Source of the DNA: Alphaproteobacteria bacterium
Lineage (GTDB): Bacteria; Pseudomonadota; Alphaproteobacteria; TMED109
Reading direction: 5' to 3'
Length of the DNA stretch: 64,000 bases
NCBI GenBank assembly: GCA_021296265.1
Contig: JAGWAT010000003.1
Span: 2,430 to 66,429, forward strand
Shown: one piece after another, positions 8,801-17,022 of the stretch
How positions within the stretch are numbered: position 1 is the first letter of the stretch
Layout of the letters: each line of letters begins with the position of its first letter
Made by a program: the position numbers and the translations under genes
Notes under the pieces: model-generated
Told to the model about the DNA's origin: nothing
The model's input: the letters and a program-made list of their open reading frames with translations, nothing else
Databases searched by the model: none

Positions 8801-9593
8801 GCACAGCTCCCAGCCCGTCGAACGCTCCCTCGATCTCCGTTCCGCGCGCTACCCACTGAATGGCGGTTACGCTGCCGAGCAGGACAAACTCGCCAGCCCG
8901 CAGGACGCCGCCGCATGCCGAGCGGTGCGACGCAAGCCACGCCAGGGCCTCAAGTGGGTGCCCGAGGATGTCGCGACCGCGCCCGACGGAGCACGTCTCG
9001 CCGTTGATGCGCACTTCCCCGGCAAGTTCCGCCAGGTCGAGCGCCGGCGTCAACTTCCTCGCTGGTCCCAGGACCGCGGCAGCGTCAAAAAAGTCATCAG
9101 CGATCAGGGTCGGGGTATCCAGCTTGGCCCGGTCGACGTAGCGGTCGTCCACGATCTCGATGGCCGGCATGACCTCGGCGACCGCGGTCACCATGTCCTC
9201 GCCCCGGAAGGGCCCGTCCGCGGCGTGAAGCGTGGAGCCGAGCCGCACGGCAATCTCCACCTCGACCCCGGGTCGGACGAAATCGGCGTGGCGAAACCGG
9301 CCGGTCCCGAGATGGACGGTTTCGGCCATCACGCCGCCGCCCGCTGGATGACGGATCCCCAAGTACCGCTGCATCTGGGGGTTCGTGCACCCGATCTTCC
9401 AGCCGACCCGTTCGCCAAGCCCCGCCGCCGCGAGTTCCCGGTGGAGCGCATGCTGCACGGCGTAGGCCGCCACCTCGTCGCGCGGCCGTAGGTGCTCGGG
9501 CGGCGCGGGCAGGGGGCGGTGTTCCAGGCGGTGGCGCGCGATCCAGGCGGCGGCCTCGCGAACGGGATCAGATGCGGGGGCAGGCGGCGTCAT
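8784..9593 (-). CDS. 2-keto-4-pentenoate hydratase-like protein (FAH superfamily)
   Basis: A 269-residue protein of the 2-oxopent-4-enoate hydratase / 2-oxohepta-3-ene-dioate hydratase group, in the fumarylacetoacetase fold. It has the early GWKIGCTNPQMQ segment, the metal-site region (RPGVEVEIAVRLG, then IEIVDDRYVD), and a C-terminal GHPLEALAWLA and GEFVLLGSVT. Family members hydrate 2-hydroxypentadienoate in meta-cleavage of aromatics, or act as 4-oxalocrotonate decarboxylase. No meta-cleavage dioxygenase or aldolase partner is nearby. It overlaps the mrcA start by 17 bases and so may share its transcript, which is unusual for a catabolic gene. The precise substrate is uncertain. Confidence 0.85.
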   Translation of the reverse strand: MTPPAPASDPVREAAAWIARHRLEHRPLPAPPEHLRPRDEVAAYAVQHALHRELAAAGLGERVGWKIGCTNPQMQRYLGIRHPAGGGVMAETVHLGTGRFRHADFVRPGVEVEIAVRLGSTLHAADGPFRGEDMVTAVAEVMPAIEIVDDRYVDRAKLDTPTLIADDFFDAAAVLGPARKLTPALDLAELAGEVRINGETCSVGRGRDILGHPLEALAWLASHRSACGGVLRAGEFVLLGSVTAIQWVARGTEIEGAFDGLGAVRAVIG

Positions 9594-9624
9594 GGCTTAG
9601 TCATGGTGCGGAATTCCGCTGAGG

Positions 9625-11160
9625 TCAATCCTCGGGAGCGCCGGCCCGCGGAGGCACCCGGCCTTCGAACGCCAGCATGACGAGCAGGAGGGCAAAAAGC
9701 CCGGCGAACAGCGGCACGTCACCCATTCGCGCGTGCAGCGGCGGTTTTTCGGGAATCGGCAACGGGTGATCGATCACGCCGCGCTCGCCCAGCCCAAGCT
9801 GTGCGAGAACGCGGCCGCGGGCGTCGATCACGGCAGAGATACCGGTGTTCGCGGCGCGGATGACCGGCAGGCCCTCCTCGACCGCGCGGAGGCGCGCCTG
9901 CGCGAAATGCTGGTGTGGCCCCGAAGTGCGTCCAAACCACGCATCGTTCGTCACGTTGAGCAGCCAACCTGGCCGGTCCGGCCCCCCTGTGGGTGTCGGA
10001 AAGATGATCTCGTAACAGATCGCGGGCGCTGCCGTCGAAAATCCGGGCAGGTCGATGCGCGCGCGCGCATCGGCGGCGTGCATCCCGCGTCCCGTCACCG
10101 GCAGCAGTGACGCGGGCAGCCATCCGGCAAGCGGGAGGAACTCTCCGAAGGGCACGAGGTGCACCTTGTCATAAAACGCTTCCACGCGACCGTCCGGTGC
10201 CAGGAAGAACAGGCTGTTGAAGACGGCCCCGTCAGCCGGGCGGATCCTGAAACCGCCGGTGGCCAGCCGGGCCTCGCCGGGAACCATCGCCTGAACGTCC
10301 CGCCGAAATTCTTCCCGCCCCGACGGATCAAACGGCAGAACGGCCTCGGGCCAGATCACCAGTTTCGGCGGCGCGGCCGCAGGGGGGATCCGGGAAGTGT
10401 CCACGTACTGCCGGATATTTTCGCCGTGCCGGCTGGCGTCGAGACGGGCTGCCTGCGACACGTTGCCCTGGACGATTCGGACCACCGGTCCCTCGCCGAG
10501 ATCGAGAGTCCGCACGTTGTCGCGCAGGAGGCCGAGAAAGAGCACGGCCGCCAGCGGCGCGGACAGCAGCAACCCCAGCCGCACGCGGCGGTTGGCAGCA
10601 GCGGCGGGAGCCAGCGCCGCGAGCACGGTCACTGCCCCGAGGCCGTGCGTGCCGATCCACGCCGCGGGCTGCACCGTCGTGACGGAAAATGCCCAGACCT
10701 GACCTGTGAGGTTCCACGGGAAGCCGGTCAGCAGCCAGCTTCGGAGGCCTTCGGCAAGCACCCAGGCCACGCCAAGGGCGATCAATCGCCCCTGCGGTTG
10801 GTCGAACAGTCGCGCAGTGGCCACGGCCACCGCGGGCAACACCGCGAGGCCCGCCGAGAGCCCCGTCACGCCGACGCCTCCGGCGATCCATCCGAACTGC
10901 CCCGTGTAGACGAACGACGCGCCAATCCAGTAGAGCCCGGCGGCGAACTGCCCGAATCCAAATGCCCAGCCCGTCCAGAACGCCCGGTGAACCCCGCCAC
11001 TGCTGATGAGCCAGGCAAGGAGGGGAAAGGACACCCACAGAACGGGGAGTGCGTGGACCGGTGCAAACGCCAGTGCGGATGCCGCCCCGGCCACCATCGC
11101 TGAACCGAGGCGGAGGAGGCGGTGTTCCGGGATTCGAGGCGCGATCACGGCCCGCTCCAC
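9625..11160 (-). CDS. lnt: Apolipoprotein N-acyltransferase
   Basis: A 511-residue inner-membrane enzyme that adds the third acyl chain to the N-terminal cysteine of lipoproteins. About six N-terminal hydrophobic helices (residues 20-215) precede a periplasmic CN-hydrolase domain. The catalytic triad is visible as Glu272 (WPEAVLPF), Lys332 (FYDKVHLVPFGEFLP) and Cys382 (ICYEIIFP). One more hydrophobic stretch closes the protein near residues 480-500. The length and layout are normal for Lnt. It lies upstream of the hydratase gene on the same strand, 31 bases away, and downstream of an apparently empty region that separates it from tRNA-Glu. Confidence 0.95.
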   Translation of the reverse strand: MERAVIAPRIPEHRLLRLGSAMVAGAASALAFAPVHALPVLWVSFPLLAWLISSGGVHRAFWTGWAFGFGQFAAGLYWIGASFVYTGQFGWIAGGVGVTGLSAGLAVLPAVAVATARLFDQPQGRLIALGVAWVLAEGLRSWLLTGFPWNLTGQVWAFSVTTVQPAAWIGTHGLGAVTVLAALAPAAAANRRVRLGLLLSAPLAAVLFLGLLRDNVRTLDLGEGPVVRIVQGNVSQAARLDASRHGENIRQYVDTSRIPPAAAPPKLVIWPEAVLPFDPSGREEFRRDVQAMVPGEARLATGGFRIRPADGAVFNSLFFLAPDGRVEAFYDKVHLVPFGEFLPLAGWLPASLLPVTGRGMHAADARARIDLPGFSTAAPAICYEIIFPTPTGGPDRPGWLLNVTNDAWFGRTSGPHQHFAQARLRAVEEGLPVIRAANTGISAVIDARGRVLAQLGLGERGVIDHPLPIPEKPPLHARMGDVPLFAGLFALLLVMLAFEGRVPPRAGAPED

Positions 11161-11597
11161 GGCATCTCAGGACCCTTGAGGATGGAGCGCGAGCCGCCCG
11201 GCGACAATCAGGTTCCAGACGTCGACGACGCAATGCCTCGCGCTTTCAGACGGCGCTGGCACGGTACCATAGTTTGTGGCCGTGGCCGACCACGTTCGCC
11301 GGCCGGGCGGACGTTCCCTTCCTCACTGGAGCGCCGACCACCGATTCTGTCGCCGGAACGTCGCCGGTCGAGCTGGGCATTCTTGCGGGAGACCGCACAC
11401 GATTCGCAATTGCAAGTTCGCGCGCGGCCCACGGGCTTGTCTTCGCTCCAGCCGCCTGCCCGGATTTGTTGCGTTGGCAGCGCTTCGTTGGCACACTCGC
11501 CGTTCCGGCATCATGTCGCACGGAACTAAGCGCCACTAGGTCCCAGCAGGTTCCGAGCGGCGGCAGCGCAGTGCCGCACATACCGGAGAACACGCGG
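11161..11597. other. Intergenic region between lnt and tRNA-Glu
   Basis: About 440 bases. Several short open frames cross this stretch on both strands, but none has a recognisable domain, a convincing ribosome binding site or a family-like composition. The tRNA promoter should lie in its last 100 bases; I cannot point to clear -35/-10 hexamers. Nothing else is supported. Confidence 0.4.
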
Positions 11598-11673
11598 GGC
11601 CCCTTCGTCTAGCGGTCCAGGACGCCGCCCTCTCACGGCGGAAACAGGGGTTCGATTCCCCTAGGGGTCACCA
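11598..11673 (+). tRNA. tRNA-Glu (CTC anticodon)
   Basis: Folds as a complete tRNA. The acceptor arm is GGCCCCT pairing with AGGGGTC, with one G-T wobble. The anticodon stem is CCGCC/GGCGG around the loop CTCTCAC, with anticodon CTC at 11632-11634. The T arm is AGGGG/CCCCT around TTCGATT. The discriminator is A and the CCA end (11671-11673) is encoded. The body is very similar to bacterial tRNA-Glu. CTC reads GAG codons. Its 3' end is a typical integrase target, and the DNA just downstream is the most decayed stretch of the window. Confidence 0.95.
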
Positions 11674-11702
11674 CATCCGAATCTAGCCCTTGTAGATATG
11701 TG

Positions 11703-12023
11703 TTAAACGCCACATAAATTGTCGCAGTTGGTCCATTTGCCGGTCCTTGTCCATTTGTACTGATGAGGGTCCAAGAGCCAACCAAACAAGTTCAGGCTCG
11801 GCTCACCCCGGGCGAATATCCAGCAGCTCTGGGACCACTCGACTAGGTCCACCTGGCGTTCGAGCAGTGCCCTTAGCTCTTGCTCCGTCCGGTCCATGTC
11901 GAGCAGGGCGAGGCCCGCTTCTTTCCCGAACTCAGGCAGAACGTCGACGTCGCTGTCGAGACCGAAGTCGTCCCGGAGCACCGAGCCAAACAGACCCAGC
12001 CTAGTGATCCCCAGCGTTCGCAA
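11703..12023 (-). pseudogene. Nucleotidyltransferase-domain (MNT-like) protein, probably decayed
   Basis: A frame of about 106 residues holds the N-terminal part of a minimal nucleotidyltransferase: RLGLFGSVLRDDF, then the DSDVDVLPEF metal-binding strand, then VDLVEW. These match the GSxxR...DxDxxV pattern of MntA/MNT antitoxins. The only usable start is a TTG at 12023, and no good ribosome site precedes it. After VDLVEW the sequence no longer resembles the family: it is rich in Trp and Cys and ends in an unrelated tail. I therefore read it as a truncated or degenerate copy. No HEPN partner gene is adjacent. It starts within 30 bases of the tRNA-Glu 3' end. Confidence 0.5.
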
Positions 12024-12121
12024 AACGTGGCGATTCGTCCGGAGAGTACTTCGATCCGTGTGGTTATGGCCGAAACACCCGCTTCGTGCCGATATCGCCG
12101 GCAGACTGCATTAGGCGGTTC

Positions 12122-12466
12122 CTAAATCGCGGTATCGCTGCAATGGAAGCTCGCTGTAGCGTATTCGGCACCCCTATCGGTCAATAAACCTGCCGGTCTC
12201 CGGCACACGCCAAGACACGGTGGAAGGACGCACACGATTGCATCATCGAGGGGTCCTTCGATGCGGATACCGCTCGAAACCTCGAACGGAAGGGTGTATA
12301 GCCACCTAGCGCGGACAGCAACCCAGCCCAGTGAGCGAATTCGGCATCGAAAGGCGAAATCCAACCCTGTCGGTACCGGAGCTCGTTGCGCTGAACACAC
12401 CTGACCGATCGAGGCGACGCTAGGGAGGGGGCAGTCTGAGTTGGACACTGTCTGGCTTTTCGGCAC
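12122..12466 (-). pseudogene. Possible IS3-type transposase (DDE/rve core) relic
   Basis: In one minus-strand frame the segment WLYTLPFEVSSG is followed about 30 residues later by RRPAGLLTDRGAEYATASF. This resembles the IS3-family integrase core, where a WLYLAVVIDLFSR-like strand precedes RRPxxGLLHHSDRGxQYAS. The catalytic Asp would be the D of TDRG (DNA about 12160-12187). No complete frame, inverted repeats or OrfA were found, and the frame breaks soon after this motif. The remaining DNA between 12024 and 12487 shows nothing else. This rests on a short motif likeness and is tentative. Confidence 0.3.
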
Positions 12467-12487
12467 GTCGCGACCGATTCAAACTCG

Positions 12488-14133
12488 TTACCGCGCAACG
12501 GTCACGCCGAGGTCGATCACGTACTCCGGTTCCCAATAATCGATCGCAAGTTCGCGCCGAGCCGCTCGAAGAGCCAGGCCGAAACCTGGCGCGGCGCAAC
12601 ACCTGCGTCCGCCATCCGAACGTGTACTCGCGGTCCCCGTCGATGACATCCAGCCCGGCAGATATCGATTGTCCTGGCGATGCGTGGCGTAGAGACGCTT
12701 TCAACGCAACGCTAATCCCTGCACTGCCATCCCCACTTTTGCGGAGAAGACCGACTCCGATCAACGCCGCCAGGCGGTGCCGGGATCCGAGCCAAAATAT
12801 GCGCGAACTGTCGAGCGTCAGCCTCAGACGGGCGACTTCGGCCTCCGTAACATCGCCCTCGCCCGGAACGGTGGCCGTCCCGGAACCGATGCGCATCACA
12901 TGGGCATCCGCCGTCGCCGCAAGTGCGAACCCGTCCGCCTCATTTGCCGTCAACAGCGCACCGCCTGCGCCCACAGCAGCCATCGACACGTCAAGCTCTG
13001 TGCGCCAGCGTGCCGGCAGGTCAGTGCTGGCGGCGCCGTCGCCATCGCGCAGCATCATGTCGCCGGCCCAGAAACCGAATGCGCTCCATATCCACCACCG
13101 GTCATCCACTGCCAGTCGCAAGTAGGGATGCACCCCTTGGAGCGAAGCCCCCATTCCCCGGAACCCAGCCGACATCTGGGCGTCCGCACCAGACCCGTGC
13201 GACAGCGCCGCACCGGCAAGCAGGCGACCGCAAGCGTAATCGATCCCCGACAACTCCAGTCGACCCTTGCCCGGCGTGCCGTCCGACTCGGCGAACTCCA
13301 GCGGCGCCGTGCTCCCCCAGCCCGACCAGCGCCCGGAGGCGTTCTCTCCACCCACGAATCGGAATGACGTGTCAGACAGGAGATCACGCCGGGCCATCGA
13401 CGTTGCGACACTTTCCCCGGGCTCGTCTTCGAAGAGGCCAGGCAATTCCCGTTCGGTCCGGACCTGCCAGCGTCCGGCACCGGTGTACTCGTCCTCTTCT
13501 AGGTGCGCGCCGTCCGGGCCCGATGCGAACTCGATACGATGTCCGCCGACCGTCAAATGCTGCGGTCGGTTCCCGGTCGCCAGCTGCGCACCGAGAAGCT
13601 CCACATGCTCCGAGGCCATCGCCGCGCCCGAAGCTGGGCAGCCAAGCGCTCGCCGGCGTGTCGTTGTCGGGGGCGGTCCTCACCTCCATGGCATCGGCGA
13701 CGCTTTCCCCTTCGTCGGCCCTCTCCAGGTCGGAACGGTTGCAGAGCGTGCTGAGGTCCGAGCAACAGTAGATCCAGCGGATCCGGAATTTGGTCTGACC
13801 CGTTCGAGTCGCGCCGTTATCGAGATACATTGTCCGGTTCATCTCTTCTGCTAGGTCGACCTTTGCCACCACCCTTCCCTGTGACGAGCACATGTTCCGA
13901 ACGTTGTAAACATTGTGCCGGTACATGTCGTCGTGGTTCTCCCACTAGGCGCTCAGGCACTCGGAATCCCGGTGGCTCACCCGGTGCTTCTTGCCACAAG
14001 CGGCTTCGGCCACCGCTGCCTGCAGAACCAGCACCACAAACGCCAGGGCCGGCGCGAGCAACCGCTTGAACGAGCGCGCCCCTCTCCGTTCGGCCGGCCC
14101 GGCGGGCTCAGATATGCAGCCTGTATTGCGCAT
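12488..14133 (-). pseudogene. Broken secreted autotransporter-like surface protein (one nonsense codon, two frameshifts)
   Basis: Three minus-strand segments join into one protein of about 548 codons. First, from ATG at 14133, comes a signal peptide (LLAPALAFVVLVLQAAVAEA) and a short mature start ending CLSA. An in-frame TAG at 13947-13945 follows, next to a TGG. The same frame resumes with WENHDDMYRHNVYNV, a Cys-rich segment (CCSDLSTLCNRSDL) and AWLPSFGR. A +1 shift near 13620-13640 leads to ASEHVELLGAQLATG and a beta-barrel-like domain (SGRWSGWGS, ALSHGSG, VHPYLRLAV, VARLRLTLDSSR). A second +1 shift near 12590-12620 leads to GFGLALRAARRELAIDYWEP and the TAA stop at 12490-12488. The pieces read as an outer-membrane beta-barrel surface protein that has been inactivated. 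Confidence 0.72.
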
Positions 14134-15448
14134 CACCGGTCCGGCCCCGCTCGGGAGAGAGCCGCCCGTCCGGCACAGGTCACCACCGTTCCGGGCAACG
14201 GGAACGCCCGGCGGGGCGCGTTGTGATGACAGGAAGCCCGGACGACCGAATGCCGGCACGGACGTGGGTATCAACCGCTGTGAACCATCCGATCGATTCG
14301 CCGGACAGCGAACCGGATCGCGTTGTTTCATCACCATGGCAGCATTCCTTTCGTTGACAGGACGCCTCGCGCCTGAAGGAGGTTCCGGCCTGGTGGGGAG
14401 CGCCGGAAGCGCGTGTCGAATCGTCGGCGGGGTTGCTTGGTTGTCTCGGTACTGGAAGTCAGTGGGATCGTTACCTCGCTCCCGGGAGTCTTCCTTTGGG
14501 AGCGATCTGCCAGTCGCGCACCATCAAGTTGCGCTCTCCACGTCGTTAGATGCTCACCGTGCGAACCATTCCTTCCTGTATTAGAGATGGCTAGCTTTCG
14601 TCCAATGCAAATTCCTTGCTTGCTTTTTTTCATGCCCCTTCCGCATGGCGACGGCTGGTGTGCCGGCCAAATGGCTTTGCCGACCAGTTGGTTACGCGCC
14701 TCGGCGACCGACACGCAAGCGAGCGAGACTTTCTGATTCTGGACTCGCGCCGCTCCGGCGCTGATGCCAACGCGATCGGCAAGGAAATCTTCGACGACGC
14801 CGAGCACGCGAGATCCCTGTCCGCCGATGGGCCAGGTGCAAACTAGTGCTGAGCGGATGCTGGACTGCCCCCGCGAAGGGGTTCATCACTACATTGAGGA
14901 ATCCGCACTGATCTCTGCAGCGAAACTCTCTGACGCACAGGGGCATGGCCAGTACATGCCCGCAGGAAGGCCACTGAGGTCGGACGGTCGAACCGCTAGC
15001 AACAACGCAGGCATCATGCCGAGCAGCCCCTAAGCGCCCCAGACCGACCGCCACGCGGCAAATTCGGAATGCGTGACTCGGCAACGCGAGAAATTACTTT
15101 CGTGAAGGCTCAACAGTTCCCGGTCGACGACTTTACGGAACCGGGCGCGGTGCGCTTCCTCGATATTCCCTGCGGTCCATGCACTGATGTGTGCAATCGT
15201 CGTCGTGTTGTCCATGCCCGCGCGGATGACATCTCCGACGAGCTGGCGGATTGCCGTCCGATGGATCATTCGGAAGGGGTCTGGCTCGCCGAGACATTCG
15301 ACGGCTTGTGGGACAGCAGCAAGCGTCTGCCGGCCGGGACCGCAGGCCTGCCGCGACCGGGACCTGTTCACGACAGCCAATTCGACGCCTTCCAAACACA
15401 GACAAGGAAGACATTCCAGACTGATCGACCTGGAAGCTGGGCCGCGAC
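14134..15448. other. Gene-poor decayed region between the surface-protein pseudogene and amiC
   Basis: About 1.3 kb with lower coding density than the rest of the window. Several short frames exist on both strands (for example 14331-14807 minus and 14616-14846 plus). None has a recognisable domain and none persists with clean codon bias. The most protein-like is the minus-strand frame 15030-15395, listed separately. A run of seven T near 14626-14632 has no stem before it, so it is not a terminator. The area looks like degraded accessory DNA. Confidence 0.4.
15030..15395 (-). CDS. Hypothetical protein, possibly a gene remnant
   Basis: An unrecognised 121-residue frame. From about residue 43 onward it looks protein-like: MIHRTAIRQLVGDVIRAG is predicted helical, followed by TTIAHISAWTAGNIEEAHR, RFRKVVDRELLSLH and a tail ending AWRSVWGA. 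The only start for the full length is TTG at 15395; the internal ATG beginning MIHRTAIR may be the real one. It lies 53 bases downstream of the amiC stop on the same strand, inside the degraded stretch. It may be the C-terminal half of a lost gene. No function can be assigned. Confidence 0.25.
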   Translation of the reverse strand: MEGVELAVVNRSRSRQACGPGRQTLAAVPQAVECLGEPDPFRMIHRTAIRQLVGDVIRAGMDNTTTIAHISAWTAGNIEEAHRARFRKVVDRELLSLHESNFSRCRVTHSEFAAWRSVWGA

Positions 15449-16579
15449 TCAGAATCCCCGTGTCTTGAAATACCGATCGACGTAGTCGGCGATGGCAGTC
15501 ATCAGCTGGCGCCGGTACTTGGCGCTGGCGAGGAGCTTTGCATCCTTAGCGTTGGATACAAATCCCATCTCGATCAACACCGACGGTATGTGAAAACCGC
15601 GGAGCACGGCGAAGTTCGCCTGCCGGTGGGGCCGCCGAAGGAGACGGATGCCGCGCTCCCCGAGCGATACGACCAGCGATTCGGCGAATTGCGCTGAGAG
15701 ATTACGCGTCCCGGTACGGGTCAATTCGATCATCGTGTTCTGGACCTGCTCATCGTACGTTTCGAAGTTCGCCACATCCAACGCGGCGTCGACCGCATCC
15801 GCGTCGCTGGCAAGTTTTGCGGCCAGTCGGTCTGACGCCTTGTCGGACAGGGTGTATGCACTCAGTCCCCTGGTGTGGGGCCGCCCGACGGCGTCGGCAT
15901 GCAACGAAATGAACAGATCACCCTTTGCTTGGACCGAAATGTCCACCCGACGTCGGAGGGGGATGTACACGTCGGTTTCGCGGGTGAGCACGACCCGGTA
16001 TTTCCGCTTCCGGAGAATCTCTCGCAGCTCCTTCGCGGCCCCGAGCGTCAGGTGCTTTTCCTGCAACGACCCCCGGAGCGCGCCGGGGTCCTTCCCGCCG
16101 TGTCCCGCATCGATGATGACGGTGAACGGCGCGTTACGGGCCCGTGGCACCGCCAGACCGCCCTTCAGGTCAAAGACGATCCGGTCCGGCCGGCCATCGC
16201 CCGGAGGAAGCGTGAAATGTCGGTCCAGCTGAAAGGCATCGGCAGTATCGAACACCAGGCGCGTCACCCGCCCTTCACGCAGACCGACGCGAATCCGCTG
16301 CACTGCACCCGTGGCCGGGACCGAGCCCAGTTCGCCGAGTTCGGCCGACACGTCCACGACGAGACGGCTGGGGTCCCGGAGGACGAAGGTCTTGTAAGTG
16401 GCGGGCGCCGACAAATCGACGACGACCCGCGTCACCGCGCTGTCCGGGAGCCCGATGCGGATGCTCTCCACCGTCGCGCCGGTTGCGGCGCCCGCCGACA
16501 TCAGCGCGCCAATGGTCACGAATCCGAAGATGGTCATACGCGCCCGCAGCCACGGCCAACCGGAACATCGCCGCAGCAT
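15449..16579 (-). CDS. amiC: N-acetylmuramoyl-L-alanine amidase (AMIN + Amidase_3)
   Basis: A periplasmic amidase that cleaves the peptide from the glycan during cell separation. The hydrophobic signal segment is TIFGFVTIGALMSAGAATGA. An AMIN domain follows (ESIRIGLPDSAVTRVVVDLS onward). The Amidase_3 domain starts at IDAGHGGKDPGA, with zinc ligands in that motif, in LQEKHLTL, and in ISLHADA. I chose the ATG at 16579; an ATG at 16537 would also leave a signal peptide, while the most upstream frame start (16684) adds residues unlike the family. It is divergent from rne, a common alphaproteobacterial arrangement. There is no LytM activator in the window. Confidence 0.92.
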   Translation of the reverse strand: MLRRCSGWPWLRARMTIFGFVTIGALMSAGAATGATVESIRIGLPDSAVTRVVVDLSAPATYKTFVLRDPSRLVVDVSAELGELGSVPATGAVQRIRVGLREGRVTRLVFDTADAFQLDRHFTLPPGDGRPDRIVFDLKGGLAVPRARNAPFTVIIDAGHGGKDPGALRGSLQEKHLTLGAAKELREILRKRKYRVVLTRETDVYIPLRRRVDISVQAKGDLFISLHADAVGRPHTRGLSAYTLSDKASDRLAAKLASDADAVDAALDVANFETYDEQVQNTMIELTRTGTRNLSAQFAESLVVSLGERGIRLLRRPHRQANFAVLRGFHIPSVLIEMGFVSNAKDAKLLASAKYRRQLMTAIADYVDRYFKTRGF

Positions 16580-17022
16580 CAAGTCTCGCCCGACCGCCCG
16601 CGCGCGATGGTGCGCAGACCACTGAGGGTACGTGCCGCTATCTTCCCGGTTTGTTCCAATGTGAAAACCCCATCGGAATATCAAACTTGCGAAAAACTGC
16701 GAAATATGCGAAACTCTGTGTGAATAATCGACAGTGCCAAGATCGCGCGACCACGTGGCGCACGGCGCTGCTCCGAAAGACTTTACCTAAGGGCGGCCCT
16801 CATAACACGGCCGTCGACCTTCAATGTCCTAGCTCGTGCTGAATTATATCGCAACGATGGCGCGCTGCCCCGCCAAATCGAGCCTAGGCGGCGTGGTGAC
16901 CTCGAGCATCGACACACTGTTCAACGCGCACGGGCGGGCCGAGCCCTGCCCGGGTTCACGACATCTCACGGCTGCTGGCCCTGCTCGCCATGCGAGGGCT
17001 CACGCGCCGACCTGGAGTTTTC
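16580..17022. promoter_or_regulatory. Divergent amiC/rne control region with three TGCGAAA repeats
   Basis: A gene-free region of about 440 bases between divergent amiC and rne. Three direct copies of TGCGAAA lie at 16688-16694, 16698-16704 and 16707-16713, spaced 10 and 9 bases, close to one helical turn. They sit in an AT-rich patch that may include a promoter. The remaining ~310 bases before the rne ATG could be a long leader; in other bacteria RNase E controls its own mRNA through the 5' leader. The rne ribosome site GGAG is at 17013-17016. The binding factor and transcription start are not known. Confidence 0.4.

Noticed and set aside
11049-11612. 187-codon plus-strand frame between lnt and tRNA-Glu
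   Set aside because: It overlaps the lnt start on the other strand and the tRNA, with low-complexity composition and no ribosome site.
11598-11673. Attachment-site duplication at tRNA-Glu
   Set aside because: No second copy of the tRNA 3' end was found in the window and no integrase is present; xerD is the housekeeping recombinase.
14626-14632. Run of seven T as a terminator
   Set aside because: No GC-rich inverted repeat precedes it on either strand.
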